Shown here piece by piece: positions 48,467-56,855 of a stretch of DNA of 64,000 nt. Source of the stretch: Lacrimispora sphenoides (GTDB taxonomy: Bacteria > Bacillota > Clostridia > Lachnospirales > Lachnospiraceae); NCBI RefSeq assembly GCF_900105215.1, contig NZ_FOIP01000001.1:2668501-2732500 (forward strand), written 5' to 3'. Numbering within the stretch: position 1 is the stretch's first letter; every line of letters starts with the position of its first letter. Under the pieces are notes generated by a model. The model searched no databases, was not told the DNA's origin, and saw only the letters and a list, made by a program, of their open reading frames with translations. The position numbers were made by a program, and so were the translations under genes.

Positions 48467-49969
48467 TTACATCTCACTCAATTCCGCCAAATCCTTCGTC
48501 CATTTCCGATAAACAACCAAAAGCCTTTCATACAACGCATTGACTTCCTTATCCGGAAGCAGAATATCTTCCGTCTGATGGATTTCCGTAATGCGGTCAT
48601 ATCCTTCCCACAGTCCGCACCCATTAGCCGCCAGTGCAGCAGCACCCAGAGAAGCGGCATTCTGGTCAATGTTGGTTTTTAAAACAGGCAGATTATAAAC
48701 ATCTGCAAAAATCTGCCGCCATACCGCACTTTTGCTTCCGCCCCCGCAGATCAGCATTTCTCCGTTTATGGAGGTCTGAGTCAGCAGGATATCAAGGGTA
48801 CAGCGCAGGGCCATGGCAATGCCCTCCATGGATGCACGCACCAGGTCTTCCCGGGTATTGTGAAGGGCCAATCCCATAAATCCGCCCCGAAGTCCGGAGG
48901 ACGGCTCCTGGGCGCTTCCGCCTGCCAGGGAGGGATTAAACAGCACCCCATTGCTTCCGGCAGGGACACGTTCTGCCATCCGGTTCATGGCATCGTATGT
49001 ATCCGTATCATCTGTAAAATCCCGGCAAAGGTTATCCCGGATCCAGCGGAAGGAGTTTCCGGCGGAGAAAATGGATACCGCGGAAGTATAATATCCTTTC
49101 TTTGCATGGGCAAATACAAAAGGCCTGGTTACCGGATCCACAACTGGTTTGGAAGAGGTAACGGCAATCCAGCTGGAAGATCCCAGGGACGTATACGCCA
49201 CCCCTTCCGCCAGTCCCCTGGCGCCAAGGGCCATGCAGGTGTTATCCACTGCCCCGCAGGCAACCGGGGTCCCTTCAGCCAAGCCGGTCATCTGTGCCGC
49301 AGTCTGTGTAACCCTCCCGATGATGGAATCACTAGGCCGGATTTCCGGGAATATCTCCGGACTGATACCTGCAGCATTCATAAACCTGGGTTCATAATCC
49401 CATGCAGTAAGATTGAATACGCCGAATCCCGAGGCATAGGAGGGGTCCGTACACATGGTTCCGGTCAGCATATAGTTGATAAAGTCCTTAGAGCCCAGAA
49501 TTTTGTAAACCCTGGAGTACAGTTCTGGCTGGTGCTTTTTCATCCACATCAATTTGGTAACTGTGTAGCATTCCGCCGGATCTCCATTTCCGGTGGTAAG
49601 ATACCACTGGTCATAGTCCAGATCCTTAAATAATTCCACTGCTTCTTCCTCTGCCCGCATGTCGCACCAGATGGGCACCTGGTCCGCCAGCAGAGTTCCA
49701 TTCCTGTCAAGAGGCACTGCCACCAGACTGTGGCCCGACAGAGCGACACCGGCGATATCCGCTGCATCAGATTTTGACTTATCAAGAAGCTGCCTTGTTG
49801 CCTGACAGACATGATTCCACCAATCCATTGGGCGCTGTTCCACAAAGCGTTCTTTGGGAAATAAGGTGTCATACTGGATAAATACATCTGCCAAAGATGT
49901 CCCGTTTTCAGAGAACAGTGAGGCTTTGATGCCTCCGGTACCCAAATCATAAGCAATTAATTTTTTCAT
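48467..49969 (-). CDS. FGGY-family carbohydrate kinase (xylulokinase-like)
   Basis: 500 residues. N-terminal phosphate loop YDLGTGGIKASL, CGAVDNTCMALGARG around residue 250 (FGGY signature region) and GGGSKSAVWRQIFADV (adenine binding) support an intact sugar kinase. ATP phosphorylates a polyol or keto-sugar; xylulose, ribulose or another substrate cannot be separated. Last gene of the leftward DeoR-ATPase-kinase unit. RBS AGGAGAAGGAATAATTGT before the ATG. It presumably activates the sugar entering through the neighbouring ABC importer. Confidence 0.9.
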   Translation of the reverse strand: MKKLIAYDLGTGGIKASLFSENGTSLADVFIQYDTLFPKERFVEQRPMDWWNHVCQATRQLLDKSKSDAADIAGVALSGHSLVAVPLDRNGTLLADQVPIWCDMRAEEEAVELFKDLDYDQWYLTTGNGDPAECYTVTKLMWMKKHQPELYSRVYKILGSKDFINYMLTGTMCTDPSYASGFGVFNLTAWDYEPRFMNAAGISPEIFPEIRPSDSIIGRVTQTAAQMTGLAEGTPVACGAVDNTCMALGARGLAEGVAYTSLGSSSWIAVTSSKPVVDPVTRPFVFAHAKKGYYTSAVSIFSAGNSFRWIRDNLCRDFTDDTDTYDAMNRMAERVPAGSNGVLFNPSLAGGSAQEPSSGLRGGFMGLALHNTREDLVRASMEGIAMALRCTLDILLTQTSINGEMLICGGGSKSAVWRQIFADVYNLPVLKTNIDQNAASLGAAALAANGCGLWEGYDRITEIHQTEDILLPDKEVNALYERLLVVYRKWTKDLAELSEM

Positions 49970-50016
49970 ACAATTATTCCTTCTCCTGTTATGTAGAAAT
50001 TAAAATGGCCATTCCA

Positions 50017-51468
50017 TTACAAAATGGAATATAGAAAATCGCTGGTTATGGTATCGGCAGGGTACAGCCCCACCTGTTCCCCTGCTTTTAACAGCAGTAT
50101 CCGGTCACACATGCCGATAAGCTCTGAGAAATCCGAGGAAATCAGTATGATGGAAGCGTTCCGGGACAATAGGGCATTGTAAATATTATAAAGCTCGCTT
50201 CTGGACATTAAAACTAAGTAGCTGGAAGGCTCATCAAAAATATAAAGCCGGGCCTCCTGGTGGAGGGAGCGGGCGATGAGCATCTTCTGCAGCTCTCCCC
50301 GGCTTAGCTGCTCCACAGGAACGTGGCAGGAGACTTTCCGTATATTCAGACGGTCCATGAAATCCCGGGCATATAAATCCAGCTTCTGGCCGGAAACCAT
50401 ATGAAAGCGTGCAGCCTTCCGGACATTGGAGGCTGTGATGTTGAAGCTTAAATCCTTTCCCGTAAAAAGGGTCTGACTTCCGCAATCCCCCGGAAGGAAG
50501 CTGATGGCCCCGGAGCGTTCCAGCACAGGCGCATAATACATATGGCCGGAGGTGATTTCCCGTTCTTTGGAAATGGCCTGGATCAAGGTCGTGCGGCCGG
50601 AGCCTACGATCCCTGCGATTCCTAAAATTTCCCCTTCCTGCAGGGAAAAAGAAATGTCATGGAGATTTCCGCTTGAAATATGGTCTGCGGCAAGCAGCAG
50701 CTTTCCGGGCGTATGGGGCAGCTTTGGATAGGAAAAGTCCTTTTTAAATGACAGCACCCGTTTTACAAATGCCTCGTCTCCAAGTTCCTTTCTGGAATAT
50801 GACTCCGTGATCTGTCCCTGTTCCATGACGGAGACGCAGTCACAGTGCCGGATCACGGCCGGGTATTCGTGGGATATAAGTATGACACAGATATTTTTCT
50901 TTTTTAATTCTGTCAGAAGATTCATGATCCTTCTGGTTTCGTGGTTGGTCAGAGAAGCGGAGAATTCGTCCATAATCAGAATTTTTGGGCGACATAAAAG
51001 AACCCTGCCGATCTGAAGCAGGCATTTCTCCCCTTGGGACAGGCGGTCCACAGGCTGGTTTAATTCTAAGTCCAGCCCCAGCTCCTTAAGGATGGAGCGA
51101 CAGACGGCTTCCTTTTTTTCTTTCGCCGGGTAAAACAAACGCTTCTGGAAAATAAGCTCTTCGATACCCAGCAGCAGGTTGTCCATAATGCTTTTGCCTG
51201 AAAAAAGCTGAAGGGATTCCTGAAGCATATAGATCCCGTTTCTTTGGGCGCTTGTTATGCTGTGGATATCCAGCTGCCTGCCGTCTATCAGGATTTTCCC
51301 GCCCACTCTGGGAACGATGCCCGCAAGAATCCTGGTAAGAGTAGTTTTCCCCTCGCCGTTGCTTCCAACAATCGCAGTGATATCTCCGGAAGCCGCCTGG
51401 AAGTTGATATGGCTTTCCGGAAATTGCTTTGCACAGACATTTTCCATACGAATTACAAACTTATCCAT
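50017..51468 (-). CDS. Sugar ABC transporter ATPase, atypical (two NBDs)
   Basis: About 483 residues, RbsA/MglA class. NBD1: Walker A GSNGEGKTTL, signature LSQGEKC, Walker B IMDEFSASL with Phe in place of Pro. NBD2: Walker A GIVGSGRTTL, signature LSRGELQKM and a changed D-loop region (DEPSSYLVLMSR). Many consensus positions drift compared with the canonical homologue at 56856. No permease follows it in its operon. ATG at 51468 follows GAGGA. It may form an alternative ATPase for the permease at 55850, or be decaying. Role uncertain. Confidence 0.85.
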   Translation of the reverse strand: MDKFVIRMENVCAKQFPESHINFQAASGDITAIVGSNGEGKTTLTRILAGIVPRVGGKILIDGRQLDIHSITSAQRNGIYMLQESLQLFSGKSIMDNLLLGIEELIFQKRLFYPAKEKKEAVCRSILKELGLDLELNQPVDRLSQGEKCLLQIGRVLLCRPKILIMDEFSASLTNHETRRIMNLLTELKKKNICVILISHEYPAVIRHCDCVSVMEQGQITESYSRKELGDEAFVKRVLSFKKDFSYPKLPHTPGKLLLAADHISSGNLHDISFSLQEGEILGIAGIVGSGRTTLIQAISKEREITSGHMYYAPVLERSGAISFLPGDCGSQTLFTGKDLSFNITASNVRKAARFHMVSGQKLDLYARDFMDRLNIRKVSCHVPVEQLSRGELQKMLIARSLHQEARLYIFDEPSSYLVLMSRSELYNIYNALLSRNASIILISSDFSELIGMCDRILLLKAGEQVGLYPADTITSDFLYSIL

Positions 51469-51490
51469 AAACATTCCTCATGAAATTATA

Positions 51491-52288
51491 TTAGCTTAAA
51501 GGTTTTAAATTATAGGAGGTGTATGCCCGTATTCCGTGTTCCATGTAGTACTGATGGTAATCCTGGGGAATCTTATTGTTGGTAACTATGGTAGAAATGC
51601 TGGTTAAATCCCCAAGACGGATAAAAGAACGCTGTTCAAACTTTTTGCTGTCCAGGCAGATGATTGCCTCATGGCAGCGGTCTGACACTGCCCTTATGAT
51701 ATCCACCACATTCATATCCGTAAGAGTATAGCCTCCTTCCATACTGGCTCCATCTACGGAAAAGAAAAACTTGCTTAAATAAATATGCTCCAGCTCCCGG
51801 TTTAAATCCTCCGGTATGGTATACATTCCGGAATTCTGCATCCGCCCGCCCAGAAACAGAAGCTGCACTGAAGCATTGCTTCCGAAAACATTGGCAACAT
51901 AAAAATTGTTGGTCATTATATTTAAATTCTGCCGTTTGGACAGGGCCTTTGCAATATAGTAACTGGTGGTGCCAGGGCCCAGGAAAATCCATTCCCGCTC
52001 CCGGACCAGTTGGGAAGCCACCAGTCCCAGCTCTTCCTTTTCCTTATCGTAAGGAATATTTAAGCCGTCCATCCGATCCGTATGAAGCTGTTCCTCTGGA
52101 AAGGCGGAGGCATTTAACGTAGCGCCTCCATGATTGCGGGTCAAAAAACCGCTTTTTTCCAGCTGCTCTAAATCGTTTCGAATTGTTACCTCTGTTACAT
52201 TTAAAAGAGAGCTGAGAGTGGCAACGTCTATTTGTTTGCGCTCAAATATAATCTCTTTGATCCGCTGTATTCTTTCTGCTTTAAACAT
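51491..52288 (-). CDS. DeoR/GlpR-family transcriptional regulator
   Basis: 265 residues. DeoR helix-turn-helix ERIQRIKEIIFERKQIDVAT with VTIRNDLEQLEKSGFLTRNHGG (residues 5-52), followed by the DeoRC sensor domain with GPGTTSYYIAKAL, which binds a sugar phosphate. Starts the leftward operon; divergent from the sugar-binding lipoprotein. RBS GGAGGAGG. Likely represses both divergent units by binding the ACGAAAA repeats at 52340-52455; the inducer would be a phosphorylated sugar made by the kinase or a later product. Confidence 0.93.
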   Translation of the reverse strand: MFKAERIQRIKEIIFERKQIDVATLSSLLNVTEVTIRNDLEQLEKSGFLTRNHGGATLNASAFPEEQLHTDRMDGLNIPYDKEKEELGLVASQLVREREWIFLGPGTTSYYIAKALSKRQNLNIMTNNFYVANVFGSNASVQLLFLGGRMQNSGMYTIPEDLNRELEHIYLSKFFFSVDGASMEGGYTLTDMNVVDIIRAVSDRCHEAIICLDSKKFEQRSFIRLGDLTSISTIVTNNKIPQDYHQYYMEHGIRAYTSYNLKPLS

Positions 52289-52324
52289 TTATGCCTCCTC
52301 CCGATAATAATTGTTTTCATTATT

Positions 52325-52353
52325 AAGATAGCATAAAAAACGAAAAAAATCAA
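52325..52353 (-). promoter_or_regulatory. Promoter of the leftward DeoR operon
   Basis: On the minus strand TTGATT (52353-52348), 17 bases, then TATCTT (52330-52325). The spacer contains the motif CGTTTTTT (its complement ACGAAAAA), as does the spacer of the opposite promoter. Confidence 0.45.
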
Positions 52354-52455
52354 CAAAAAAAGAAAAAGATAAACGAAAATAATAAAAAATAAAAGCAAGA
52401 AAACAAAAGAAAATAGTTGAAAAACGAAAAAACGTATGTTATAATGACGAAAACG
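52340..52455. promoter_or_regulatory. Cluster of ACGAAAA repeats, candidate DeoR operators
   Basis: ACGAAAA or close variants occur at 52340, 52373, 52424 and 52447, with a further ACG at 52432, in the 324-base gap between divergent sugar genes. DeoR-family operators commonly contain such TTTTCGT/ACGAAAA half sites. The gap is otherwise extremely A-rich and holds no gene. Confidence 0.5.
52417..52445 (+). promoter_or_regulatory. Promoter of the rightward sugar operon
   Basis: TTGAAA (52417-52422), a 17-base spacer with AACGAAAAAACG and a perfect TATAAT (52440-52445). Confidence 0.75.
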
Positions 52456-52612
52456 GGAGAGAAAAAGCGCATTTCTTTCCACTGTTTGGCCAAATCAGTA
52501 TCGTTTTTGTTAAAAATTTGTCATGTCTGCATCTGATTTATGCAGAGCAGTACAAAAGCACCGGGGCGTTATTACAAGATTATTGGAGGTATTTAAGAAA
52601 GAGAGGGTTATT

Positions 52613-53674
52613 ATGAGGAAAGCATTAGCAGTATTCATGGCATTGACAATGGCGGTTTCCATGAGCGGATGCCAGGCAGCGAATAAGGCACCGGCAGAGA
52701 GTCCGGATGGAACGGGTGTGACCACTGGGGAAGCAGCGAAAGAAGCAGGAGCAAAAGCAGAGACGGAAGCCGGAAAGAAATACAGGATCGGATTTGCCAA
52801 CGCTTCTATATCCAATAGCTGGCGTGTAAAGATGAGGGACATGCTGGTGGAGGAATGCAACCGGCTGGGAGTGGAGCTGGTGGAAACAGATGCCCACGAT
52901 GATGCCAACACCCAGAACAGCAACATTGAAGCCATGCTCCAGCAGAACCTGGATGCCATTTTGATTACTCCGTGTGTGGAAGACGCAGCAAATCCCGGCA
53001 TTGAGGCGGCATTTGAGACGGGAATTCCGGTCATCATCTTCGACCGTACCTGCACTACAGAGGATTACACCCATTTTGTAGGATATTCTGATAAGCAAAA
53101 CGGTGCGGAATGTGCCAGGATGCTGGTGGAAGCTCTGACAGAGCGTTACGGCGAGCCAAAGGGGAATATCATTGCTCTGGATACTATGGCAGGCTCCAGT
53201 ACGGATAACTTCCAGAAAGAAGGGCAGGACTCCGTATTTTCCAAATATCCTAACATTAAAATCATTGCGAGACAGTATACGGATTTTGAGGTCAGCAAGG
53301 GTAAGAGCTTTATGGAAGATTGTCTGGCTAAGTTCGGTCCGGGAGAAATTGACGGATTCATTTCACAGGATGGCGGCGTGACCCTGGGGGCAGTGGATGC
53401 CATCCGTGAGGCAGGAAGGGACAAAGAAGGCATTGTCTTTACAAATGCGGATGGTATCAACGGCGTGGTGAAGATGATCAAGGACGGCAGCTGCGTGGGG
53501 CTGACCCAGTTCCCCTGTGCAGCCAGCATGGATGCCCTTCATGTGGCCATTGACTGCATCGATGGTCAGGGGCCAAAGGAGAAGGACGTCATGATGGACT
53601 CCATTGTTGTAACAAAGGACAATATGGGCCAGTACCTGATTCCGGATGGGGATGATTATGACTGGACCTATTAA
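52613..53674 (+). CDS. Sugar-binding lipoprotein (ribose/galactose type)
   Basis: Periplasmic-binding-protein-like lipoprotein of a CUT2 importer, about 354 residues. Signal peptide with lipobox SMSGC, Cys20 lipidated. A short Ala/Glu/Gly/Lys-rich linker precedes the sensor fold (KYRIGFANASISNSWR, then DAHDDANTQNSNIEAML and EDAANPGIEAAFETGIPVII). The QNSNIEAMLQQNLDAIL arrangement is the RbsB hallmark. ATG at 52613 follows AAGAGAGGG. First gene of the operon; the sugar is not identifiable from sequence. Confidence 0.92.
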   Translation: MRKALAVFMALTMAVSMSGCQAANKAPAESPDGTGVTTGEAAKEAGAKAETEAGKKYRIGFANASISNSWRVKMRDMLVEECNRLGVELVETDAHDDANTQNSNIEAMLQQNLDAILITPCVEDAANPGIEAAFETGIPVIIFDRTCTTEDYTHFVGYSDKQNGAECARMLVEALTERYGEPKGNIIALDTMAGSSTDNFQKEGQDSVFSKYPNIKIIARQYTDFEVSKGKSFMEDCLAKFGPGEIDGFISQDGGVTLGAVDAIREAGRDKEGIVFTNADGINGVVKMIKDGSCVGLTQFPCAASMDALHVAIDCIDGQGPKEKDVMMDSIVVTKDNMGQYLIPDGDDYDWTY

Positions 53675-53743
53675 TCAGTCAGGTGCAGTCACAGTAAGCG
53701 CTCAGCAGCAAAAACAGTCAGGATGACCAGGAGGGATACATAG

Positions 53744-54724
53744 ATGAAAATCGGATTTTGCGTAGTAAACTACTCGGAAAAGCCACTGGAAGAGGTGGTA
53801 AAGCTTGCGGCAGACAATGGATACGACTGCGTGGAACTGCCCACTTATGTGGGCAACGGCCAGGTTGATGTGGAAGATATCCTAAAAAACAAGAAGGCAG
53901 GGGAAATCAAAAAGATGGTGGAAAGCCATGGCCTGACCATCGCCTCCTTAAGCAACCATGCGGATTCCCCTTTGATCATGGGACCTTACAGTGATGGGAC
54001 CGTATCCTCCTGCAAGGGGACCAGGGAGGAGAAGATACTCTTTGGAACGGAAAGCATGATCCGCAGCGCACAGCTTGCAGCAGAGCTTTCTGTACCTGCT
54101 GTAGTGGCCTTTTCCGGCATGGAAAATTACGGACACATCAACGATTGGCCGGAGCCAAACGGCTGGAAATACGAAGAAGAGCAGTTTGCACTAAAATGGG
54201 GCAGAGTGCTTGATAAATACAAGGAATACGGCGTAAAGGTGGCGTTTGAACCGCATCCCAACAATGTGGTGTATGATACTCAGTCTGCACTAAGGCTTTT
54301 GGAGGTGGTGGATCACCATCCGGCCTTTGCCATCAATTTAGATCCGGCAAATATCCTGTTCTCCGGTGTGAACATCCAGACCTTTGTGGATGAACTGAGG
54401 GGAAGGATCGCACTGGTTCATGCTAAGGACTGTGAAATCGTCCATCACAACCTGGCAAAGGGTGGGTTAAATATGTACATGCAGGATGGCTGGGGCCGTT
54501 TGGACCGCTCCTTCCGTTTCCGGATTCCCGGCTGGGGCGACGTGGATTGGAAACGTATGATCAGCGAGCTGTTCCTCACCGGATATGACGGCGTATTCAA
54601 TTACGAACATGAAGATGTAATCATGAGCAGGGCAGACGGAGTGAAAAAGACCATAGAATTCCTGCGTCCCCTGATGATCGACGCTCCCTATGAAGGACGC
54701 AGTGATGCGCTGTTTACAAAATAA
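53744..54724 (+). CDS. TIM-barrel sugar isomerase/epimerase
   Basis: 326 residues, xylose-isomerase-like (AP endonuclease family 2) fold: KIGFCVVNYSEKPLEEVVKL at the N-terminus, VVAFSGMENYGH, GVKVAFEPHPNNVVYD, FAINLDPANI, ALVHAKDCEI and FNYEHEDVI. The Glu and Asp/His residues expected for divalent metal binding (EPHPN, NLDP, HAKD, EHED) are intact. Such enzymes isomerise or epimerise keto-sugars or their acids. RBS AGGAGG. Its exact substrate is unknown. Confidence 0.88.
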   Translation: MKIGFCVVNYSEKPLEEVVKLAADNGYDCVELPTYVGNGQVDVEDILKNKKAGEIKKMVESHGLTIASLSNHADSPLIMGPYSDGTVSSCKGTREEKILFGTESMIRSAQLAAELSVPAVVAFSGMENYGHINDWPEPNGWKYEEEQFALKWGRVLDKYKEYGVKVAFEPHPNNVVYDTQSALRLLEVVDHHPAFAINLDPANILFSGVNIQTFVDELRGRIALVHAKDCEIVHHNLAKGGLNMYMQDGWGRLDRSFRFRIPGWGDVDWKRMISELFLTGYDGVFNYEHEDVIMSRADGVKKTIEFLRPLMIDAPYEGRSDALFTK

Positions 54725-54757
54725 AATCAGACATATACAGAGCAAAGGAGAAAATAT

Positions 54758-55825
54758 ATGAGAAAAATGAGAGCACAAGTGCTGACCCAGCCGTATCACT
54801 ATGAACTTTCAGAAGTTCCGGTACCGGAGATTTCTGAGGATGAAGTCCTGATTAAGATCAAATATTGCGGAATCTGCGGTTCTGACTGGGGTTCCTTTAC
54901 GGGAAAATATGCAGATGAGGTAGCTTGCCTTCCCTTAATTACAGGACACGAGTTCTATGGAACCATTGAAGAACTGGGAGCCAATGCGCAGGGATTAAAG
55001 TTAGGAGACCGTGTTACCTGCGATATCTGCAAGCCATGCGGTACCTGCTATCATTGCCGCATCGGAGAGCCGCTTCTGTGTACGGAATTCAAACAGATCG
55101 GGATCCATGTAAACGGCGGGTTTGCAGAGTATGTTAAGGTCCCATGGAAAAATGTATATGTGGTGCCGGATGAAGTATCCGATGAGAAAGCGGCCTTTGT
55201 GGAGCCTTTGACCGCCTGTATCAATGCCTCCAGGAAAATGGACTGCGTCATGGGAAGAAGCGTGGTAGTTATCGGCGCCGGGCTTGGAATCCTCCATGCC
55301 TGTCTCGCAAAGCTTAGAGGCGCTGCGCCGGTGATCATCATTGACGGCAATGAGGACAGGCTTGCCATGGCTAAGGACATGGTGGCAGACTATGTAATCA
55401 ACTTCAAGGAGACCCCTGACGTAATAGCTGAGGTAATGAAGCTGACAAACGGCATAGGCGCCGATTTTGTTCTGGAAGCCGTAGGCAGTTCAAAGACCTA
55501 TGAACAGGCATTCCAGATGGTGAGAAAAGGCGGAAAGGTAGAGGCTTTCGGAATCTGTGCAGATGACGATTACGCCAGTCTTCCTCCGGTGAAGTTCGTA
55601 CTGGAGGAGAAAAAGGTCAGCGGAAGCTGCGCCGGCATTGGTTACGACTGGGGCGACGTTCTGACCCTTCTAAAATATGACCGGGTAGATCCTACCCCTC
55701 TGATCTCCATGATTGTTCCCCTTGAGGAACTGGAAGACGCTGTCAATGAAATTCGCAGAAATCCGAAATTGGTCAAGGTTTTAGTAAGCCCAGAGGCCAA
55801 AGAGCGGGTTGTACTGTATCAGTAA
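54758..55825 (+). CDS. Zinc-dependent alcohol/sorbitol-type dehydrogenase
   Basis: 355 residues, medium-chain dehydrogenase. Catalytic zinc site CGICGSDWGSF and GHEFYG; structural zinc cysteines in CDICKPCGTCYHC with a fourth in EPLLC; NAD-binding VVIGAGLGILHACLAK. Oxidises a secondary alcohol of a polyol or sugar. RBS AAAGGAG. It follows the isomerase by 33 bases and fits an oxidation step before phosphorylation or aldol cleavage. Confidence 0.92.
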   Translation: MRKMRAQVLTQPYHYELSEVPVPEISEDEVLIKIKYCGICGSDWGSFTGKYADEVACLPLITGHEFYGTIEELGANAQGLKLGDRVTCDICKPCGTCYHCRIGEPLLCTEFKQIGIHVNGGFAEYVKVPWKNVYVVPDEVSDEKAAFVEPLTACINASRKMDCVMGRSVVVIGAGLGILHACLAKLRGAAPVIIIDGNEDRLAMAKDMVADYVINFKETPDVIAEVMKLTNGIGADFVLEAVGSSKTYEQAFQMVRKGGKVEAFGICADDDYASLPPVKFVLEEKKVSGSCAGIGYDWGDVLTLLKYDRVDPTPLISMIVPLEELEDAVNEIRRNPKLVKVLVSPEAKERVVLYQ

Positions 55826-55849
55826 ACCGATAAGGGGGACATTTCAGTC

Positions 55850-56821
55850 ATGAAACAAAAAAGTGCTTCGGGAATGGTGAAAAAAATATTAAATAATCCC
55901 ATCAGCGGCCCCTATCTTGCGCTGATCATCCTGCTGCTGATTGCCAGCATGATTTCACCGATTTTTCCCACATTTAAAAATATTACAAACATCCTACGGC
56001 AGGCATCCATTGTGGGCGTGGTCAGCATTGGCATGACAATGGTACTGCTCATAGGAGGAATTGACCTTTCCGTCACCAGTATTATGGCGATTGCAGCCTG
56101 TGTGATGGCAAGAATGTCAGAGCCCTATGTGCAGGCCGGCGGTACCGGCATCTATTTAGGACCGGTGCTTCTGGTGATGTTATTCGGCTTTATTATCGGC
56201 CTGATTAACGGCAGCATCATTGTGTGCAGGGGGGTAGAGGCTTTCATCATCACCCTTGGCACGGGGCAGGTGCTGCGGGGACTTAATTACATATATACCA
56301 ATGGAGCGCCGGGAGGCTCGGTTTCCCAGTTCTGGTCCAACTTTGGTTCCAAGTCCCTGGGAGGGATCATCCCCTATGCCGTGGTGTTGTATGCGGTCCT
56401 TATGATCATTTTCATGGTGCTGCTTCACAAGACGGTATTCGGGCGCCATATCTATGCCATAGGCAGCAATTCGGAGGCAGCCAGGCTCTCCGGCGTAAAG
56501 GTGAAATTCCATAAGATTATGGCATACGGTCTTTGTGGCCTGACCGCATCCATCGCCGGCGTCATGCTGGCGGCAAGAGTCCGGGTAGGAGAGCCAAACG
56601 GCAGTACCGGCTACGATATGGATGCCATTGCGGCGGTGGTCATCGGCGGAACCTCCATGGCAGGAGGACGGGGGTCCCTAATCTGTACCCTGGCAGGCGT
56701 GCTGATCATGGCGGTAATGAACAACATACTGAATCTATTGGGCGTGAATCCATACCTTCAAATCGTGATTAAAGGTCTGATTATACTGGTGGCGGTACTG
56801 ATTCAGAAGAAAAACAAATAA
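55850..56821 (+). CDS. Sugar ABC transporter permease (RbsC-type)
   Basis: 323 residues, about nine membrane spans, BPD_transp_2 family. GVVSIGMTMVLLIGGIDLSV is the RbsC hallmark and YAIGSNSEAARLSGVKV the coupling loop. The only permease gene of the locus, so it would form a homodimer with the binding protein at 52613 and the ATPase at 56856 (or the atypical one at 50017). Confidence 0.94.
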   Translation: MKQKSASGMVKKILNNPISGPYLALIILLLIASMISPIFPTFKNITNILRQASIVGVVSIGMTMVLLIGGIDLSVTSIMAIAACVMARMSEPYVQAGGTGIYLGPVLLVMLFGFIIGLINGSIIVCRGVEAFIITLGTGQVLRGLNYIYTNGAPGGSVSQFWSNFGSKSLGGIIPYAVVLYAVLMIIFMVLLHKTVFGRHIYAIGSNSEAARLSGVKVKFHKIMAYGLCGLTASIAGVMLAARVRVGEPNGSTGYDMDAIAAVVIGGTSMAGGRGSLICTLAGVLIMAVMNNILNLLGVNPYLQIVIKGLIILVAVLIQKKNK

Positions 56822-56855
56822 TGCAGGACTGTTATGAGAAAACAGAGGTGAGCAT

